Below are positions 20,814 through 29,836 of a stretch of DNA of 64,000 bases, one piece after another. This stretch comes from Lactobacillus sp. (lineage in GTDB: Bacteria; Bacillota; Bacilli; Lactobacillales; Lactobacillaceae), in assembly GCF_014803895.1 (NCBI RefSeq), contig NZ_JAAVAU010000003.1, positions 101,653-165,652 of the forward strand, read 5' to 3'. Position numbers and translations under genes: made by a program. How positions within the stretch are numbered: the stretch's first letter is position 1; each line of letters starts with the position of its first letter. The notes beneath the pieces are model-generated. The model saw only the letters and a program-made list of their open reading frames with translations. It made no database searches and was not told the DNA's origin.

Positions 20814-21746
20814 ATGAACAAAAATAAATTAGTGTTAGGTACTTGGGCATGGGGCGATAATAATTCTTACTTTGGTAACAATTATGATGAAGAACATTTT
20901 AAAACTGTTTATCAAGCCGCACGAGATAATGATTTAAACTTCTGGGATACGGCTTATGCTTATGGGGCTGGTTCATCAGAACAAATTTTGGGTGATTTAA
21001 TTGCAGATACTCCACGTGAAGAGTTAACAATTTCTACTAAATTTACTCCTCAAATGGCAGATAATAGTGCTAATCCAATTGTTACCATGTTAGAAGGAAG
21101 TTTAAAACGTTTAGGTTTAGACTATGTAGATTATTATTGGATTCATAATAACGCGGATATTGAAAGATGGACACCAATGATTGCACCATTGGTTAAAAGT
21201 GGCAAAATTAAGCATATTGGGGTGTCTAATCACAATTTAAAAGAAATTAATCGTGTTCAAGAAATTTTAGCTAAGGATAATATTAAGCTTGATGCTGTTC
21301 AAAATCATTTTAGTTTACTTGATAGAACTTCTGAACAAGCTGGTATTTTAGAATATTGTCAAGAAAATAATATTAAATTTTTTGCTTATATGGTCTTAGA
21401 GCAGGGAGCTCTTTCTGGTAGATATACTAGTGCTAATCCATTCCCAGAAAATAGTGTTAGAGCACAAGTTTATAATCACCAACTTGATGAATTAACTAGT
21501 TTAGTTGATGAATTAAAGAGCATTGGTAAAAAATACGGTCTCTCTGCAGCGCAAACTGCTATTGCTTGGGCTGTTGCTAAAAATACACTACCAATTATTG
21601 GAGCTACTAAAGCTAAGCATGTTGAAGAAGCTGCTAAAGCAATTCAAGTTAACTTAAGCAAAAAAGAAATTAATAAATTAGAAGAAGTGGCATCACGTAT
21701 TAACGCTAATACCATTGGTAGTTGGGAACAAGACATGCGTGAATAG
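20814..21746 (+). CDS. Aldo/keto reductase (YajO/Tas-like)
   Basis: A 310-residue AKR of the larger general-stress type, different from the 11916 gene. The opening LVLGTWAWGDNNSYFG, catalytic Asp and Tyr in FWDTAYAYGAGSSEQILG, Lys in ISTKF and His in YWIHNN are visible. The cofactor region PIIGATKAKHVEEAAKA is near the C-terminus. It begins 17 bp after the MerR gene with RBS aggaga and is therefore expected to be induced with it, probably to reduce reactive aldehydes. Confidence 0.92.
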   Translation: MNKNKLVLGTWAWGDNNSYFGNNYDEEHFKTVYQAARDNDLNFWDTAYAYGAGSSEQILGDLIADTPREELTISTKFTPQMADNSANPIVTMLEGSLKRLGLDYVDYYWIHNNADIERWTPMIAPLVKSGKIKHIGVSNHNLKEINRVQEILAKDNIKLDAVQNHFSLLDRTSEQAGILEYCQENNIKFFAYMVLEQGALSGRYTSANPFPENSVRAQVYNHQLDELTSLVDELKSIGKKYGLSAAQTAIAWAVAKNTLPIIGATKAKHVEEAAKAIQVNLSKKEINKLEEVASRINANTIGSWEQDMRE

Positions 21747-21791
21747 TTAATAAAACTTAGTATACAAATAATTAAGAAAAGGAGAAATATT

Positions 21792-22832
<1,041 letters not shown>

Positions 22833-22855
22833 GAAAAATTTAAAGGAAATAATTT

Positions 22856-23392
22856 ATGAAAACTACAATTTTTTTATTTCACCCAGATTTAGCCACCTCT
22901 CGTGTGAACCGAGCTTTAGCACAAGGTGTTGATAATGATATCGAAGTTCGTGATATGTATAAACTATATCCAGATTTTAAAATTGATACAGAAAAAGAAA
23001 AACAAGTTTTAGCAAAATCTGATCGAGTAGTCTTACAATTTCCAATGTATTGGTATGGTGCACCTGCCTTAGTTAAACAATGGGAAGTTGAGTCCTTAGA
23101 GGCCGGTTGGGCTTATGGCATTGGGGGAGATGCTTTAAAAGGTAAAGAGTTACTAATTGCAGTATCTCCTGGAGCTAATAATTATGGTCGTGAGGGCTTT
23201 GCTAAATATACAGTTCATGAACTTTTACGACCTTTTCAAGCTACTAGTCGGCTCATTAATATGAATTATTTAACACCCTTTGTAACTATTGGAGCGAGTC
23301 ATATTAGTGATAAAGATTTAACTGATCAAGCTAAAAAGTATAATACGTACTTACATCAAGAAAATATTCCTATATTAGATAATTTTGAATAG
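22856..23392 (+). CDS. NAD(P)H-dependent flavodoxin-fold oxidoreductase (KefG/YwrO/MdaB-like)
   Basis: A 178-residue flavodoxin_2 family quinone reductase. It shows TIFLFHPDLATSRVNRAL at the N-terminus, VVLQFPMYWYGAPALVKQWE (~57-76) for flavin binding and AVSPGANNYGREG (~101-113). Two-electron reduction of quinones is the family activity. It follows the alcohol dehydrogenase by 23 bp with RBS aaaggaaa, and belongs to the MerR-controlled unit. Confidence 0.9.
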   Translation: MKTTIFLFHPDLATSRVNRALAQGVDNDIEVRDMYKLYPDFKIDTEKEKQVLAKSDRVVLQFPMYWYGAPALVKQWEVESLEAGWAYGIGGDALKGKELLIAVSPGANNYGREGFAKYTVHELLRPFQATSRLINMNYLTPFVTIGASHISDKDLTDQAKKYNTYLHQENIPILDNFE

Positions 23393-23401
23393 GGGAGACA
23401 T

Positions 23402-23674
23402 ATGTATATACTAAATATTAAGATTAAAGAAAATCCTGTAGACAAGAATAAATTAGCCAAGCATCGCGAATGGTTTAAAAAATATTTTGATCAGGGTAAT
23501 TTCTTAATTGTTGGTCCTTATTTAGATATAGAAACAGCTGGTGTAATTATTGCTAAAGCTAATTCAAAAGAACAAATAGAAAAAATTATTAGTGAAGATG
23601 TTTTCTATCCAAATGAAGCTGAGTATGAATTACATGAATTTCAAGCGAATTTAGTAGCAGATAAACTAGATTGA
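23402..23674 (+). CDS. YciI-like protein
   Basis: A 90-residue protein of the YCII-related family (dimeric alpha-beta barrel). It has the typical HREWFKKYFDQGNFLIVGPYLD, with the conserved His and Asp, followed by DVFYPNEAEYELHEF. The function in the family is not settled; some members act in degradation of aromatic compounds. It is the last gene of the MerR unit, 9 bp after the reductase with RBS ggggaga, and precedes a terminator. Confidence 0.85.
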   Translation: MYILNIKIKENPVDKNKLAKHREWFKKYFDQGNFLIVGPYLDIETAGVIIAKANSKEQIEKIISEDVFYPNEAEYELHEFQANLVADKLD

Positions 23675-23709
23675 GAATAAACTTTTAAATTTTTATAATT
23701 TAAAATATT

Positions 23710-23775
23710 AAAAAATCGTTGATTATTAAAGGTTTATATCATTAGGTTAAACCATGCTTATCAACGATTTTTATT
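23710..23775 (+). terminator. Branched terminator closing the MerR unit
   Basis: Outer stem aaaaatcgttgat / atcaacgattttt, with an inner hairpin ggttta / ttaaacc, then T-rich DNA. The 3' arm includes gcttatcaac (23756-23765), which matches the azoR operator in reverse. Confidence 0.7.
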
Positions 23776-23787
23776 ATTTTTAAAATT

Positions 23788-23844
23788 AATGTTGACAAGC
23801 AACAATAAAAAGATATAATTATTGATGTAATGTTGATAAGCAAC
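23788..23844 (+). promoter_or_regulatory. azoR promoter with two repeated operators
   Basis: -35 TTGACA (23792-23797) and -10 TATAAT (23814-23819), spacer 16. The 16-mer aatgttgayaagcaac occurs at 23788-23803, over the -35, and again at 23829-23844, just after the expected transcription start. The centres are 41 bp apart, about four helical turns. Each copy has the imperfect dyad gttg-n5-caac. This is a typical repressor layout, and a MarR regulator gene lies just downstream of azoR. Confidence 0.78.
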
Positions 23845-23881
23845 CAAATATATTAATAAATAAAGAAAGGAATTTATTCTC

Positions 23882-24523
23882 ATGAGTAAAGTATTAGTAA
23901 TTAAAGCACACCCACATGCAGAAGGTAGTTTGTCATTAGCAGTTGGTAATGAATTTATTAAAAAGTATCAAGAAAGCCATCCTGATGACGAAGTAATTAT
24001 TCGTGACTTATTTGATGGTGAAGAAGTACCACAATTGGATAATATAACTTTTGCGGCTTGGAAAAAGCAAAAGAATGGTATGCCATTAACTGATGAAGAA
24101 AAAGATGCAATTACTCGTCATAATACTTGGTTGGATGAATTTATAAATGCCGATAAATATATCTTTATTAATCCAATGTGGAATCACTTTATGCCTGCAC
24201 AAATGAAAGCTTATCTTGATGTAACTGCTGTTACTCACAAAACTTTTAAATATGGTCCAGATGGTAAAGTAATTGGTTTATTACCAGATAAGAAGGTTAT
24301 GCACATTCAAGCTGCTGGTGGATTATATCATGCTAATGGTTTTGATGATCCAGCTGCTAAAGCAGACTTTGGTACTAACTACCTTGATTATGAAATGAAT
24401 TTTTATGGAATTACTGATGTAGATCACATCTTTATTGAAGGTGCAGATATGATGCCAGATAAGCGTCAAGATATCTTAAATGCTGCGTTGAAGAAAGCAG
24501 ATGAAAAGGCAAAGATGTTCTAA
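23882..24523 (+). CDS. azoR: FMN-dependent NADH-azoreductase
   Basis: A 213-residue flavodoxin-fold enzyme that reduces azo dyes and quinones with NADH. Recognisable are VLVIKAHPHAEGSLSL at the FMN phosphate site, FINPMWNHFMPAQMKAYLD (~98-116) and the AAGGLYHANG loop (~146). RBS aaaggaatt precedes ATG 23882. A strong promoter overlapped by repeated operators lies upstream and a terminator downstream, so it is a single, repressible gene. The MarR-type gene at 24631 is the likely regulator by position. Confidence 0.92.
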   Translation: MSKVLVIKAHPHAEGSLSLAVGNEFIKKYQESHPDDEVIIRDLFDGEEVPQLDNITFAAWKKQKNGMPLTDEEKDAITRHNTWLDEFINADKYIFINPMWNHFMPAQMKAYLDVTAVTHKTFKYGPDGKVIGLLPDKKVMHIQAAGGLYHANGFDDPAAKADFGTNYLDYEMNFYGITDVDHIFIEGADMMPDKRQDILNAALKKADEKAKMF

Positions 24524-24546
24524 GGATTACAACAGTTATTTTTCTT

Positions 24547-24577
24547 AAAACCCATTTGTATTTTAAATGGGTTTTTT
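24547..24577 (+). terminator. Rho-independent terminator after azoR
   Basis: aaaacccattt pairs with aaatgggtttt, followed by six T. Confidence 0.87.
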
Positions 24578-24630
24578 GTTTGCTAGAATATTAGTTGAAA
24601 GAGACAATATCAAGAAAGGAGAAAATATAG

Positions 24631-25122
24631 ATGTCTATCCCAGAAAAAGATGTATATAATGCAATTAAAAATATTCGTTTAACTAGAGAGAATCCTCATG
24701 GTACGCAGGAGCAAACTTGGATTGCTAATCACGTAAATGATTGTGAGCTAAAAGGGATAATTTGTAAGCTTTCTGTGGGAGCACTCCATATTTTGTCAGA
24801 TTTAGAAAGGGAATCTAAAACTGGTAATGATTTAGCTTGTAATTTAAATTTAACTCGTGGTGGAGTAAGTAGAGCAAGCAAAAAATTATGCGACTTTGGA
24901 TTAATTACAACTAGTCAAAAAAACGGTAATAAAAAAAATATTTACTACACATTAACAGATAAGGGACGTGAAGTTGCAGAAGCTCATGATCAATTGCACT
25001 GTCAAATGGAAACGCAAATGATGAAAGAATTTACGGAAAAATATTCTGTAGATGAGCTGAATTTAATAAGTAAATTTTTGAAAGATGTACTTAAATTTGA
25101 AGAAAAATTAAATACAATATAA
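24631..25122 (+). CDS. MarR family transcriptional regulator
   Basis: A 163-residue winged-helix protein. The DNA-binding part (~55-110) reads LSVGALHILSDLERESKTGNDLA, then LNLTRGGVSRASKKLCDFGLI and a wing with KKNIYYTLTDKGREVAEAH. Helices at both ends should form the dimer. Several Cys residues are present (CELKGIIC near 38-45), which could sense oxidants. RBS aaggaga precedes ATG 24631. Regulation of the adjacent azoR through the repeated gttgayaagcaac operator is inferred from position only. Confidence 0.88.
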   Translation: MSIPEKDVYNAIKNIRLTRENPHGTQEQTWIANHVNDCELKGIICKLSVGALHILSDLERESKTGNDLACNLNLTRGGVSRASKKLCDFGLITTSQKNGNKKNIYYTLTDKGREVAEAHDQLHCQMETQMMKEFTEKYSVDELNLISKFLKDVLKFEEKLNTI

Positions 25123-25161
25123 AAAGTAGCTGGGATATTAATTTTCTCAGCCACTTTTTAT
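25121..25161 (+). terminator. Rho-independent terminator after the MarR gene
   Basis: aaaaagtagctggga pairs with tctcagccacttttt (two mismatches), followed by a T-rich tail. Confidence 0.8.
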
Positions 25162-25180
25162 ATTATAGTTATTTTTTATA

Positions 25181-25222
25181 AAAAAATAGAACCATGCTCT
25201 TTCTAAGCATAATTCTATTTGT
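25181..25222 (-). terminator. Minus-strand terminator after the F420-reductase-like gene
   Basis: On the minus strand aatagaattatgct pairs with agcatggttctatt, then a run of seven T. It lies directly downstream of the gene at 25231-25800. Confidence 0.75.
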
Positions 25223-25230
25223 AATAATAT

Positions 25231-25800
25231 TTACTTGATAACACCAAATCCGCCAGTCCAATTAATTTGTTCACGAGCAGCAAGTGTCATTTGTAAGAAG
25301 CCTAGAGCTTCCATTTCACGGGCACGCTTTAAGCTACCTGCGTCCATGGTTTTTAGTGGAGAATCTTGTAAAGCCTTTACCAAAGTTTCTTTAGCTTCTG
25401 CATCATCACCAGCAATTAAAACAGTTGTAGTCACATTGTCACCAACTTTACCACTGGCAAGAGTAGCTGCGAATGTAGTGTTAAAAGCCTTAAGAACTTT
25501 ACTATTTGGTAGCTTTTCTTGCAATTGTGCAGCAGCAGAACTATCAGCTGGAACAACAAGTTCATCCCAAGTATCAAAATTTAACGGATTAGCAATATCA
25601 ACTACAATCTTGCCGTTAAACATATCACCATATTGCTTAACAATAGCATCTTCTGCTCCATAAGGTACAGCTAAGATGACGATATCACCAAATTCAGTTG
25701 CTGGGTGATCAACATCTGCGTAGGTTACCTTATTGCCCATTTCTAAATTCTTACCAATAGCCTTACCCATGTTACCAGTACCAATAATAGTTATATTCAT
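25231..25800 (-). CDS. NADPH-dependent F420 reductase-like / NAD(P)-binding oxidoreductase
   Basis: A 189-residue protein with an N-terminal dinucleotide-binding fold: ITIIGTGNMGKAIGKNLE (~3-20). It belongs to the F420-NADP reductase-like family, but lactobacilli lack coenzyme F420, so the real substrate is unknown. Other family signatures are VILAVPYGAEDAIV (~41-54), VDIANPLNF (~67-75), KAFNTTFA (~104) and the C-terminal EALGFLQMTLAAREQINW. RBS aaaggatga is present on the minus strand. It is monocistronic, with a possible operator in the upstream DNA (25849-25870). Confidence 0.88.
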   Translation of the reverse strand: MNITIIGTGNMGKAIGKNLEMGNKVTYADVDHPATEFGDIVILAVPYGAEDAIVKQYGDMFNGKIVVDIANPLNFDTWDELVVPADSSAAAQLQEKLPNSKVLKAFNTTFAATLASGKVGDNVTTTVLIAGDDAEAKETLVKALQDSPLKTMDAGSLKRAREMEALGFLQMTLAAREQINWTGGFGVIK

Positions 25801-25848
25801 TTTAAATCATCCTTTCGATAAACATCTTACACACTTACTATATATTAG

Positions 25849-25870
25849 TTACTTACTTTTGTAAAGGTAA
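25849..25870. promoter_or_regulatory. Possible operator upstream of the F420-reductase-like gene
   Basis: Two TTAC half-sites (ttacttac) face two GTAA half-sites (gtaa-ag-gtaa) around tttt, about 50 bp before the minus-strand start. The dyad is imperfect and no cognate regulator is adjacent, so this is a weak call. Confidence 0.3.
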
Positions 25871-25976
25871 AATATCAAATATTAATATATATAACTAGAT
25901 TTGCCCAAAATACTAAAATTATATAATATTTTGTTATTAATTATAGTTTAAAAATTAAATAGATTGGATTAGATAT

Positions 25977-26297
25977 ATGGACGCAATTACTAGAGCAAAA
26001 TTCGTAATCCGAAGTTATCGTTCGCGCTTAAATGATTTAGCGCGATTGAGTGGTATTGAGATTGATCAATTGATTCAATATAATGAAACACCGACTTTAC
26101 TAGAAGAAGCAAGTTATTCAGTTATTAATAAACTTGAACAATTTTACTATGTAGATAAGTTATCAAATCAAGAAACTATTAAGATTGCAACTGAAATTCG
26201 AGATTTATTGAAAAAATCATCGGATAGTCGGGTTAGAGATATAGCTCAAAAAATCGAATCTAACCCAGCAATCGTATCAAGATTGATTTTTGATTAA
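25977..26297 (+). CDS. Hypothetical protein, possible small helix-turn-helix
   Basis: A 106-residue acidic/basic helical protein that I do not recognise. Residues ~8-60 (RSRLNDLARLSGIEIDQLI followed by LEEASYSVINKLEQFY) resemble the layout of a Cro/XRE helix-turn-helix. The C-terminal half is a charged helix (IATEIRDLLKKSSDSRVRDIAQKIE). There is no signal peptide or membrane segment. The start at ATG 25977 has only a weak upstream ggatt. Copy 1 of a dispersed element begins at its 3' end and includes its stop codon. Function unknown. Confidence 0.65.
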   Translation: MDAITRAKFVIRSYRSRLNDLARLSGIEIDQLIQYNETPTLLEEASYSVINKLEQFYYVDKLSNQETIKIATEIRDLLKKSSDSRVRDIAQKIESNPAIVSRLIFD

Positions 26298-26340
26298 AAA
26301 TACGTGCGCGAACTCCTAAATTTAGTCATGAGTAGTCAAG
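26287..26340 (+). repeat. Dispersed short element, copy 1
   Basis: Begins tttttgattaaaaa, then gcgcgaact and tttagtcatgagtagt. About four-fifths of ~54 positions match the second copy at 35241-35295. Both can fold into a small imperfect hairpin around the tttagt core, with a few paired changes between copies (position 12/23 C-G to T-A and 10/25 T-G to C-G, counted from gcgc). It is located at the 3' end of the preceding gene. Confidence 0.6.
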
Positions 26341-26460
26341 AAATAAAAAGTTAAAACAGATGTAAGTTAGAAAGCTTTAGGTTACAATGAGGGGGCTAAG
26401 CTATTTTAGAAAATATATTTTTGTAAAAATTAATAAAAAAGCAAGATAGGGGAAATAATT

Positions 26461-27396
26461 GTGGAAATTATTCATTTAAGTTACCCAATAAAGATAAAAT
26501 TTACAAAACCTTGTGTATTAGCGCTAGGTTTTTTTGATGGTGTTCATCACGGTCACCAACATTTGATAAAGGTTGCTAAAAAAGAGGCGGTTAAAACAAA
26601 TTTGCCACTAATGGTCATGACTTTTGATCGTCATCCTAGTGAAGTTTATGCAGGTAATAATAAATTTGAATATCTTGATACAGTTGAAGAAAAAGCTGCT
26701 AAAATGACTAAACTTGGTGTTGACTATTTAGTAGTGATGAAATTTACTAAAGATTTCAGCAAAATTTCTGGCCAAGAATTTGTTGATAATGTCATTGTTA
26801 AATTAAATGCACAAACAGTTGTAGCCGGTTTTGATTATACCTATGGCCCGAAAGAAATTGCTAATATGAGTCATTTGCCAGGATTTGCAAGAGGAAGATT
26901 TAAAATTGTTTCAGTTCCAGAACAAGTAGTTAATGGTAAAAAAATTAGCTCAACTAAAGTTCGTAAACTAATTTCTGAAGGTAAGATGGACCAAGTCTCT
27001 GATCTATTAGGACATCATCATATAATGAGTGGAGTTGTGATTCATGGTTTACGTAATGGGCATAAACTAGGCTTTCCTACTGCAAATTTAAAATGGGAAG
27101 AAAAGAAAATTATTCCTAAAATTGGTGTTTATGCAACTAAAACTAAGGTTAATGATAAATGGTATAATTCAATGACAAGCGTGGGATATAATGTCACTAT
27201 TGGGGAAGGAAAACAGATATATATTGAATCTCATATTTTTGATTTCGATGAAGATATTTATGATCAACCTATTGAAATTAAGTGGTATAAATATATGCGC
27301 GGGGAGATTAAATTTAAAAATTTAGATGAATTAAAGAGACAATTAGAGAAAGACGAAACTACTATTAAGTCATATTTTAAGAAAAACAAATCATAA
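26461..27396 (+). CDS. ribF: Bifunctional riboflavin kinase / FAD synthetase
   Basis: A 311-residue RibF, which turns riboflavin into FMN and then FAD. The N-terminal adenylyltransferase domain has ALGFFDGVHHGHQHL (~20-34) and the conserved SSTKVRKLISEGKM (~160-173). The C-terminal flavokinase domain has HGLRNGHKLGFPTANL (~196-211) and VGYNVTIGEG. It starts with GTG 26461 after aggggaaataatt. No FMN riboswitch is visible upstream. It is not next to truB, where a ribF is usual, so a second copy may exist elsewhere in the genome. Confidence 0.93.
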   Translation: MEIIHLSYPIKIKFTKPCVLALGFFDGVHHGHQHLIKVAKKEAVKTNLPLMVMTFDRHPSEVYAGNNKFEYLDTVEEKAAKMTKLGVDYLVVMKFTKDFSKISGQEFVDNVIVKLNAQTVVAGFDYTYGPKEIANMSHLPGFARGRFKIVSVPEQVVNGKKISSTKVRKLISEGKMDQVSDLLGHHHIMSGVVIHGLRNGHKLGFPTANLKWEEKKIIPKIGVYATKTKVNDKWYNSMTSVGYNVTIGEGKQIYIESHIFDFDEDIYDQPIEIKWYKYMRGEIKFKNLDELKRQLEKDETTIKSYFKKNKS

Positions 27397-27404
27397 ATGA
27401 CAAG

Positions 27405-27428
27405 CTAGCTCAGTTGAGCTAGTTTTTT
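27405..27428 (+). terminator. Rho-independent terminator after ribF
   Basis: ctagctca pairs perfectly with tgagctag around a 2-base gap, then seven T. Confidence 0.8.
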
Positions 27429-27501
27429 TACTAATGATTTATTTCATTAATAATTTAAGTGGATTCTCTTTACTTTTTTTAATTTAATGGTACATTAATC
27501 A

Positions 27502-27522
27502 TATAATAAGTAAGCGCTGTCA
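27502..27522 (+). promoter_or_regulatory. ackA -10 element and CcpA cre site
   Basis: TATAAT at 27502-27507 is a perfect -10 with no convincing -35. Immediately downstream, agtaagcgctgtca (27509-27522) fits the cre consensus TGWNANCGNTNWCA at every position but the first. CcpA control of ackA is known in Bacillus. A cre just after the -10 would favour repression from this promoter, so a second promoter may exist. Confidence 0.6.
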
Positions 27523-27545
27523 ATATATAGAGAAGGACTTGATAA

Positions 27546-27602
27546 GTGAAAGTTAGAGACTATGCTTTGGTGGTGTCTAGCTTTTTGTATTTTTTATTTT
27601 AG
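27546..27602 (+). CDS. Possible 18-residue leader peptide upstream of ackA
   Basis: GTG 27546 has AGAAGGA (27531-27537) 8 bases upstream, and the frame runs 18 codons to TAG at 27600-27602. The peptide MKVRDYALVVSSFLYFLF is hydrophobic at its end. The frame runs through a hairpin (27549-27584) followed by a T-rich stretch, so translation could affect termination. It may be chance; there is no homology support. Confidence 0.25.
   Translation: MKVRDYALVVSSFLYFLF
27549..27590 (+). terminator. Terminator-like hairpin in the ackA leader (possible attenuator)
   Basis: aaagttagagac pairs with gtgtctagcttt (one mismatch and one G-T), followed by ttgtattttttatttt. It lies between the ackA promoter region and the ackA RBS (agggagaaagg), so it could act as an attenuator. 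Confidence 0.5.
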
Positions 27603-27616
27603 GGAGAAAGGTTTTA

Positions 27617-28804
27617 ATGAATAAGGTTTTAGCAATTAACTCAGGTAGTTCGTCTTTTAAATATAAATTATTTTCTTTACCAAATGAGGAAATTCTAGCA
27701 GAAGGAATGGCAGATCGTGTTGGGATGGCCGAGTCTTCTTTTACAATGAAATTAGCTAAAGATAAAAAATATACTAAAAAAGTTTCTATTCCCGATCAAG
27801 AAAAAGCTGTAGGTCTACTTCTAGAAGCATTACAAGAATATAATGTTGTTAAAGATATTAATGAAATAGTAGGAGTAGGTCACAGAATTGTTGCTGGGGG
27901 AGAGTATTTTAAAGATTCGGCGATTATTGATAAAAATAATTTACAGAAAATTTTTGAATTAAAGGAATATGCTCCTTTACATAATCCTGTAGAAGGTAAA
28001 GTAATCGAAGCATTCATGAAACTTTTACCTGGAGTTCCAGAAGTAGGAGTGTTTGATAGCTCGTTTCATCAAACTTTAGATCCTGTGCATTATTTATATT
28101 CTGTTCCCTATAAATGGTATGAAAAATATGGTGCCCGCAAATATGGTGCCCACGGAACTTCTGTACGATATGTCTCTCAACGTGCTGCAAAGCTAATAGG
28201 GAAAAAGATAGAAGATTTAAAACTTATTGTGTGTCATTTAGGATCCGGTGCATCCGTAACTGCTGTTAAAAATGGTAAGTCATATGATACATCGATGGGC
28301 TTTAGCCCACTTGCTGGAATTACTATGAGTTCACGTTCTGGGGATGTAGATCCATCCTTGATTGAATTTATTATGGATAAAGAACATCTTTCTATGAAAG
28401 AAATGATTAATATCTTAGATAATAAATCAGGTTTATTAGGTATTTCAGAACTTTCTCCAGATATGAGAGATATTAGACATTCGCTAGATAATCCTCAAGC
28501 AAAATTAGCTCGTGATATTTTTAAAAATCGTCTTCTTCGTTATGTGGGGGCCTATCTTACTGAAATGGGTGGTGCAGATGCCATCATCTTTACGGCTGGT
28601 GTAGGTGAACATGATAAAGGAGTTCGTAAGTCTCTGATGGAAGGACTTAAAATATTTGGAGTTTTACCGGACCTTAAAGCTAATGAAATAGGCGGTGAAA
28701 ACACAATTACTAAACCTGAATCTAAGATTCGTGTTTTAGTGATTCCAACTGATGAAGAATTGATGATTGAACGTGATGTGGTGCGTCTAGCCCATCTGGA
28801 TTAA
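27617..28804 (+). CDS. ackA: Acetate kinase
   Basis: A 395-residue acetate kinase, which makes ATP and acetate from acetyl phosphate. It has the N-terminal phosphate-binding LAINSGSSSFKYKLF (~4-18), GVGHRIVAGGEYF (~86-98), FDSSFHQTL with the catalytic Asp (~147), YGAHGTSVRYVS (~173-184), and the C-terminal FTAGVGEHDKGVR (~320-332). Full length. The leader carries a cre box, a possible leader peptide and a terminator-like hairpin. RBS agggagaaagg precedes ATG 27617. Whether it is the only ackA in the genome is unknown. Confidence 0.97.
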   Translation: MNKVLAINSGSSSFKYKLFSLPNEEILAEGMADRVGMAESSFTMKLAKDKKYTKKVSIPDQEKAVGLLLEALQEYNVVKDINEIVGVGHRIVAGGEYFKDSAIIDKNNLQKIFELKEYAPLHNPVEGKVIEAFMKLLPGVPEVGVFDSSFHQTLDPVHYLYSVPYKWYEKYGARKYGAHGTSVRYVSQRAAKLIGKKIEDLKLIVCHLGSGASVTAVKNGKSYDTSMGFSPLAGITMSSRSGDVDPSLIEFIMDKEHLSMKEMINILDNKSGLLGISELSPDMRDIRHSLDNPQAKLARDIFKNRLLRYVGAYLTEMGGADAIIFTAGVGEHDKGVRKSLMEGLKIFGVLPDLKANEIGGENTITKPESKIRVLVIPTDEELMIERDVVRLAHLD

Positions 28805-28893
28805 GAATTAGCTTATATTGCTGATTTTCTCTATAATTAGTATTGTAGTTAAATAAATTTAGTAGCGTTAGCTAAAATAGAAAGAGAATAATT

Positions 28894-29709
28894 ATGGAAT
28901 ACTTAACCTTAAATACAGGCATAAAAGTACCGGTACTTGGATTTGGCGTCTACCTGATTGATCCATCTGAAACTAAGCAAGCAGTCTTAACTGCATTAAA
29001 AAGTGGATATCGCAGTATTGATACAGCACAATATTATCAAAATGAACAGCAAGTAGGTGAAGCTATTCGTGAGAGTGGTATTCCTCGTGAAGAGATTTTT
29101 GTAACAACGAAGGCTGCTACCGATGGCTATGAGGCTACTAAGCAGGGAATAGAAGAATCTCTCAAAAAGGCTGGATTAGAGTATTTTGATATGATGATTT
29201 TACACTGGCCAATGGAGCATTCTATCGATTCTTATCGAGCTTTGAGGGATGCATATAAAGAAGGTAAACTCAAAAATATCGGTATTTCGAATTTTAACAT
29301 TAATCAGACTAAGGAAATTATGGCATCAACCGATGTTAAACCTGTGGTAGATCAAATTGAAACACATATTTATCTTCAACAAGGTAAGATGCATAAATTT
29401 TTAACTGAAAATGATATTATTCATGAATCATGGTCACCATTAATGGAAGATGCACACACTAACTTAACTAATCCAACTTTGAAAAAAATCGGTGAAAAAT
29501 ATGGTAAAAATGGAATACAAGTCATTTTACGTTTCCTTACACAGAATAATATTATGACCATCCCACGTTCAACTAATCCAAAGCACATTAAAGATAATAT
29601 TGATATTTTTGACTTTAACTTAACTCCTGAGGAAATGGATGAAATTCGTGCCCTTGACCGTCGTCAACCTATTGATGGCTGGCCAGCAGAAATGCGCATT
29701 GATGAGTAA
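28894..29709 (+). CDS. Aldo/keto reductase (2,5-diketo-D-gluconate reductase-like)
   Basis: A 271-residue AKR. Catalytic Asp and Tyr are in SIDTAQYYQNEQQVG, Lys in VTTKAA and His in MILHWPMEH. The cofactor loop is TIPRSTNPKHIKDN near the C-terminus. A TATAAT at 28832-28837 is a plausible -10, and RBS aaagagaa precedes ATG 28894. It is followed by two strong terminators in series. Paralogue of the AKR at 11916, with the same architecture. Confidence 0.92.
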   Translation: MEYLTLNTGIKVPVLGFGVYLIDPSETKQAVLTALKSGYRSIDTAQYYQNEQQVGEAIRESGIPREEIFVTTKAATDGYEATKQGIEESLKKAGLEYFDMMILHWPMEHSIDSYRALRDAYKEGKLKNIGISNFNINQTKEIMASTDVKPVVDQIETHIYLQQGKMHKFLTENDIIHESWSPLMEDAHTNLTNPTLKKIGEKYGKNGIQVILRFLTQNNIMTIPRSTNPKHIKDNIDIFDFNLTPEEMDEIRALDRRQPIDGWPAEMRIDE

Positions 29710-29731
29710 TGCGTAAGGTTGACTGTAAGCC

Positions 29732-29774
29732 ACAAAAAATAGCTTCACTTATAATTAGTGAAGCTATTTTTTGT
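29732..29774 (+). terminator. Strong terminator after the AKR at 28894
   Basis: acaaaaaatagcttcact pairs perfectly with agtgaagctattttttgt (18 bp), so it can act in both directions. Confidence 0.85.
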
Positions 29775-29800
29775 ATGAATAGTGAAATAAAAATTAATCT

Positions 29801-29835
29801 AAAATGCCTCTTTAGTTGAAAAAAGAGGCATTTTC
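29801..29835 (+). terminator. Second terminator hairpin before the Rrf2 gene
   Basis: aaaatgcctcttt pairs with aaagaggcatttt, then tcattg. Two stacked terminators insulate the Rrf2 unit. Confidence 0.75.
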
Positions 29836-29836
29836 A

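Noticed and set aside
25235..25663. 142-residue open frame on the plus strand
   Set aside because: Antisense shadow of the F420-reductase-like gene, Ser/Ala-rich with no RBS.
26298..26460. FMN riboswitch before ribF
   Set aside because: None of the conserved RFN blocks are present, and the space is occupied by the dispersed element and AT-rich DNA.
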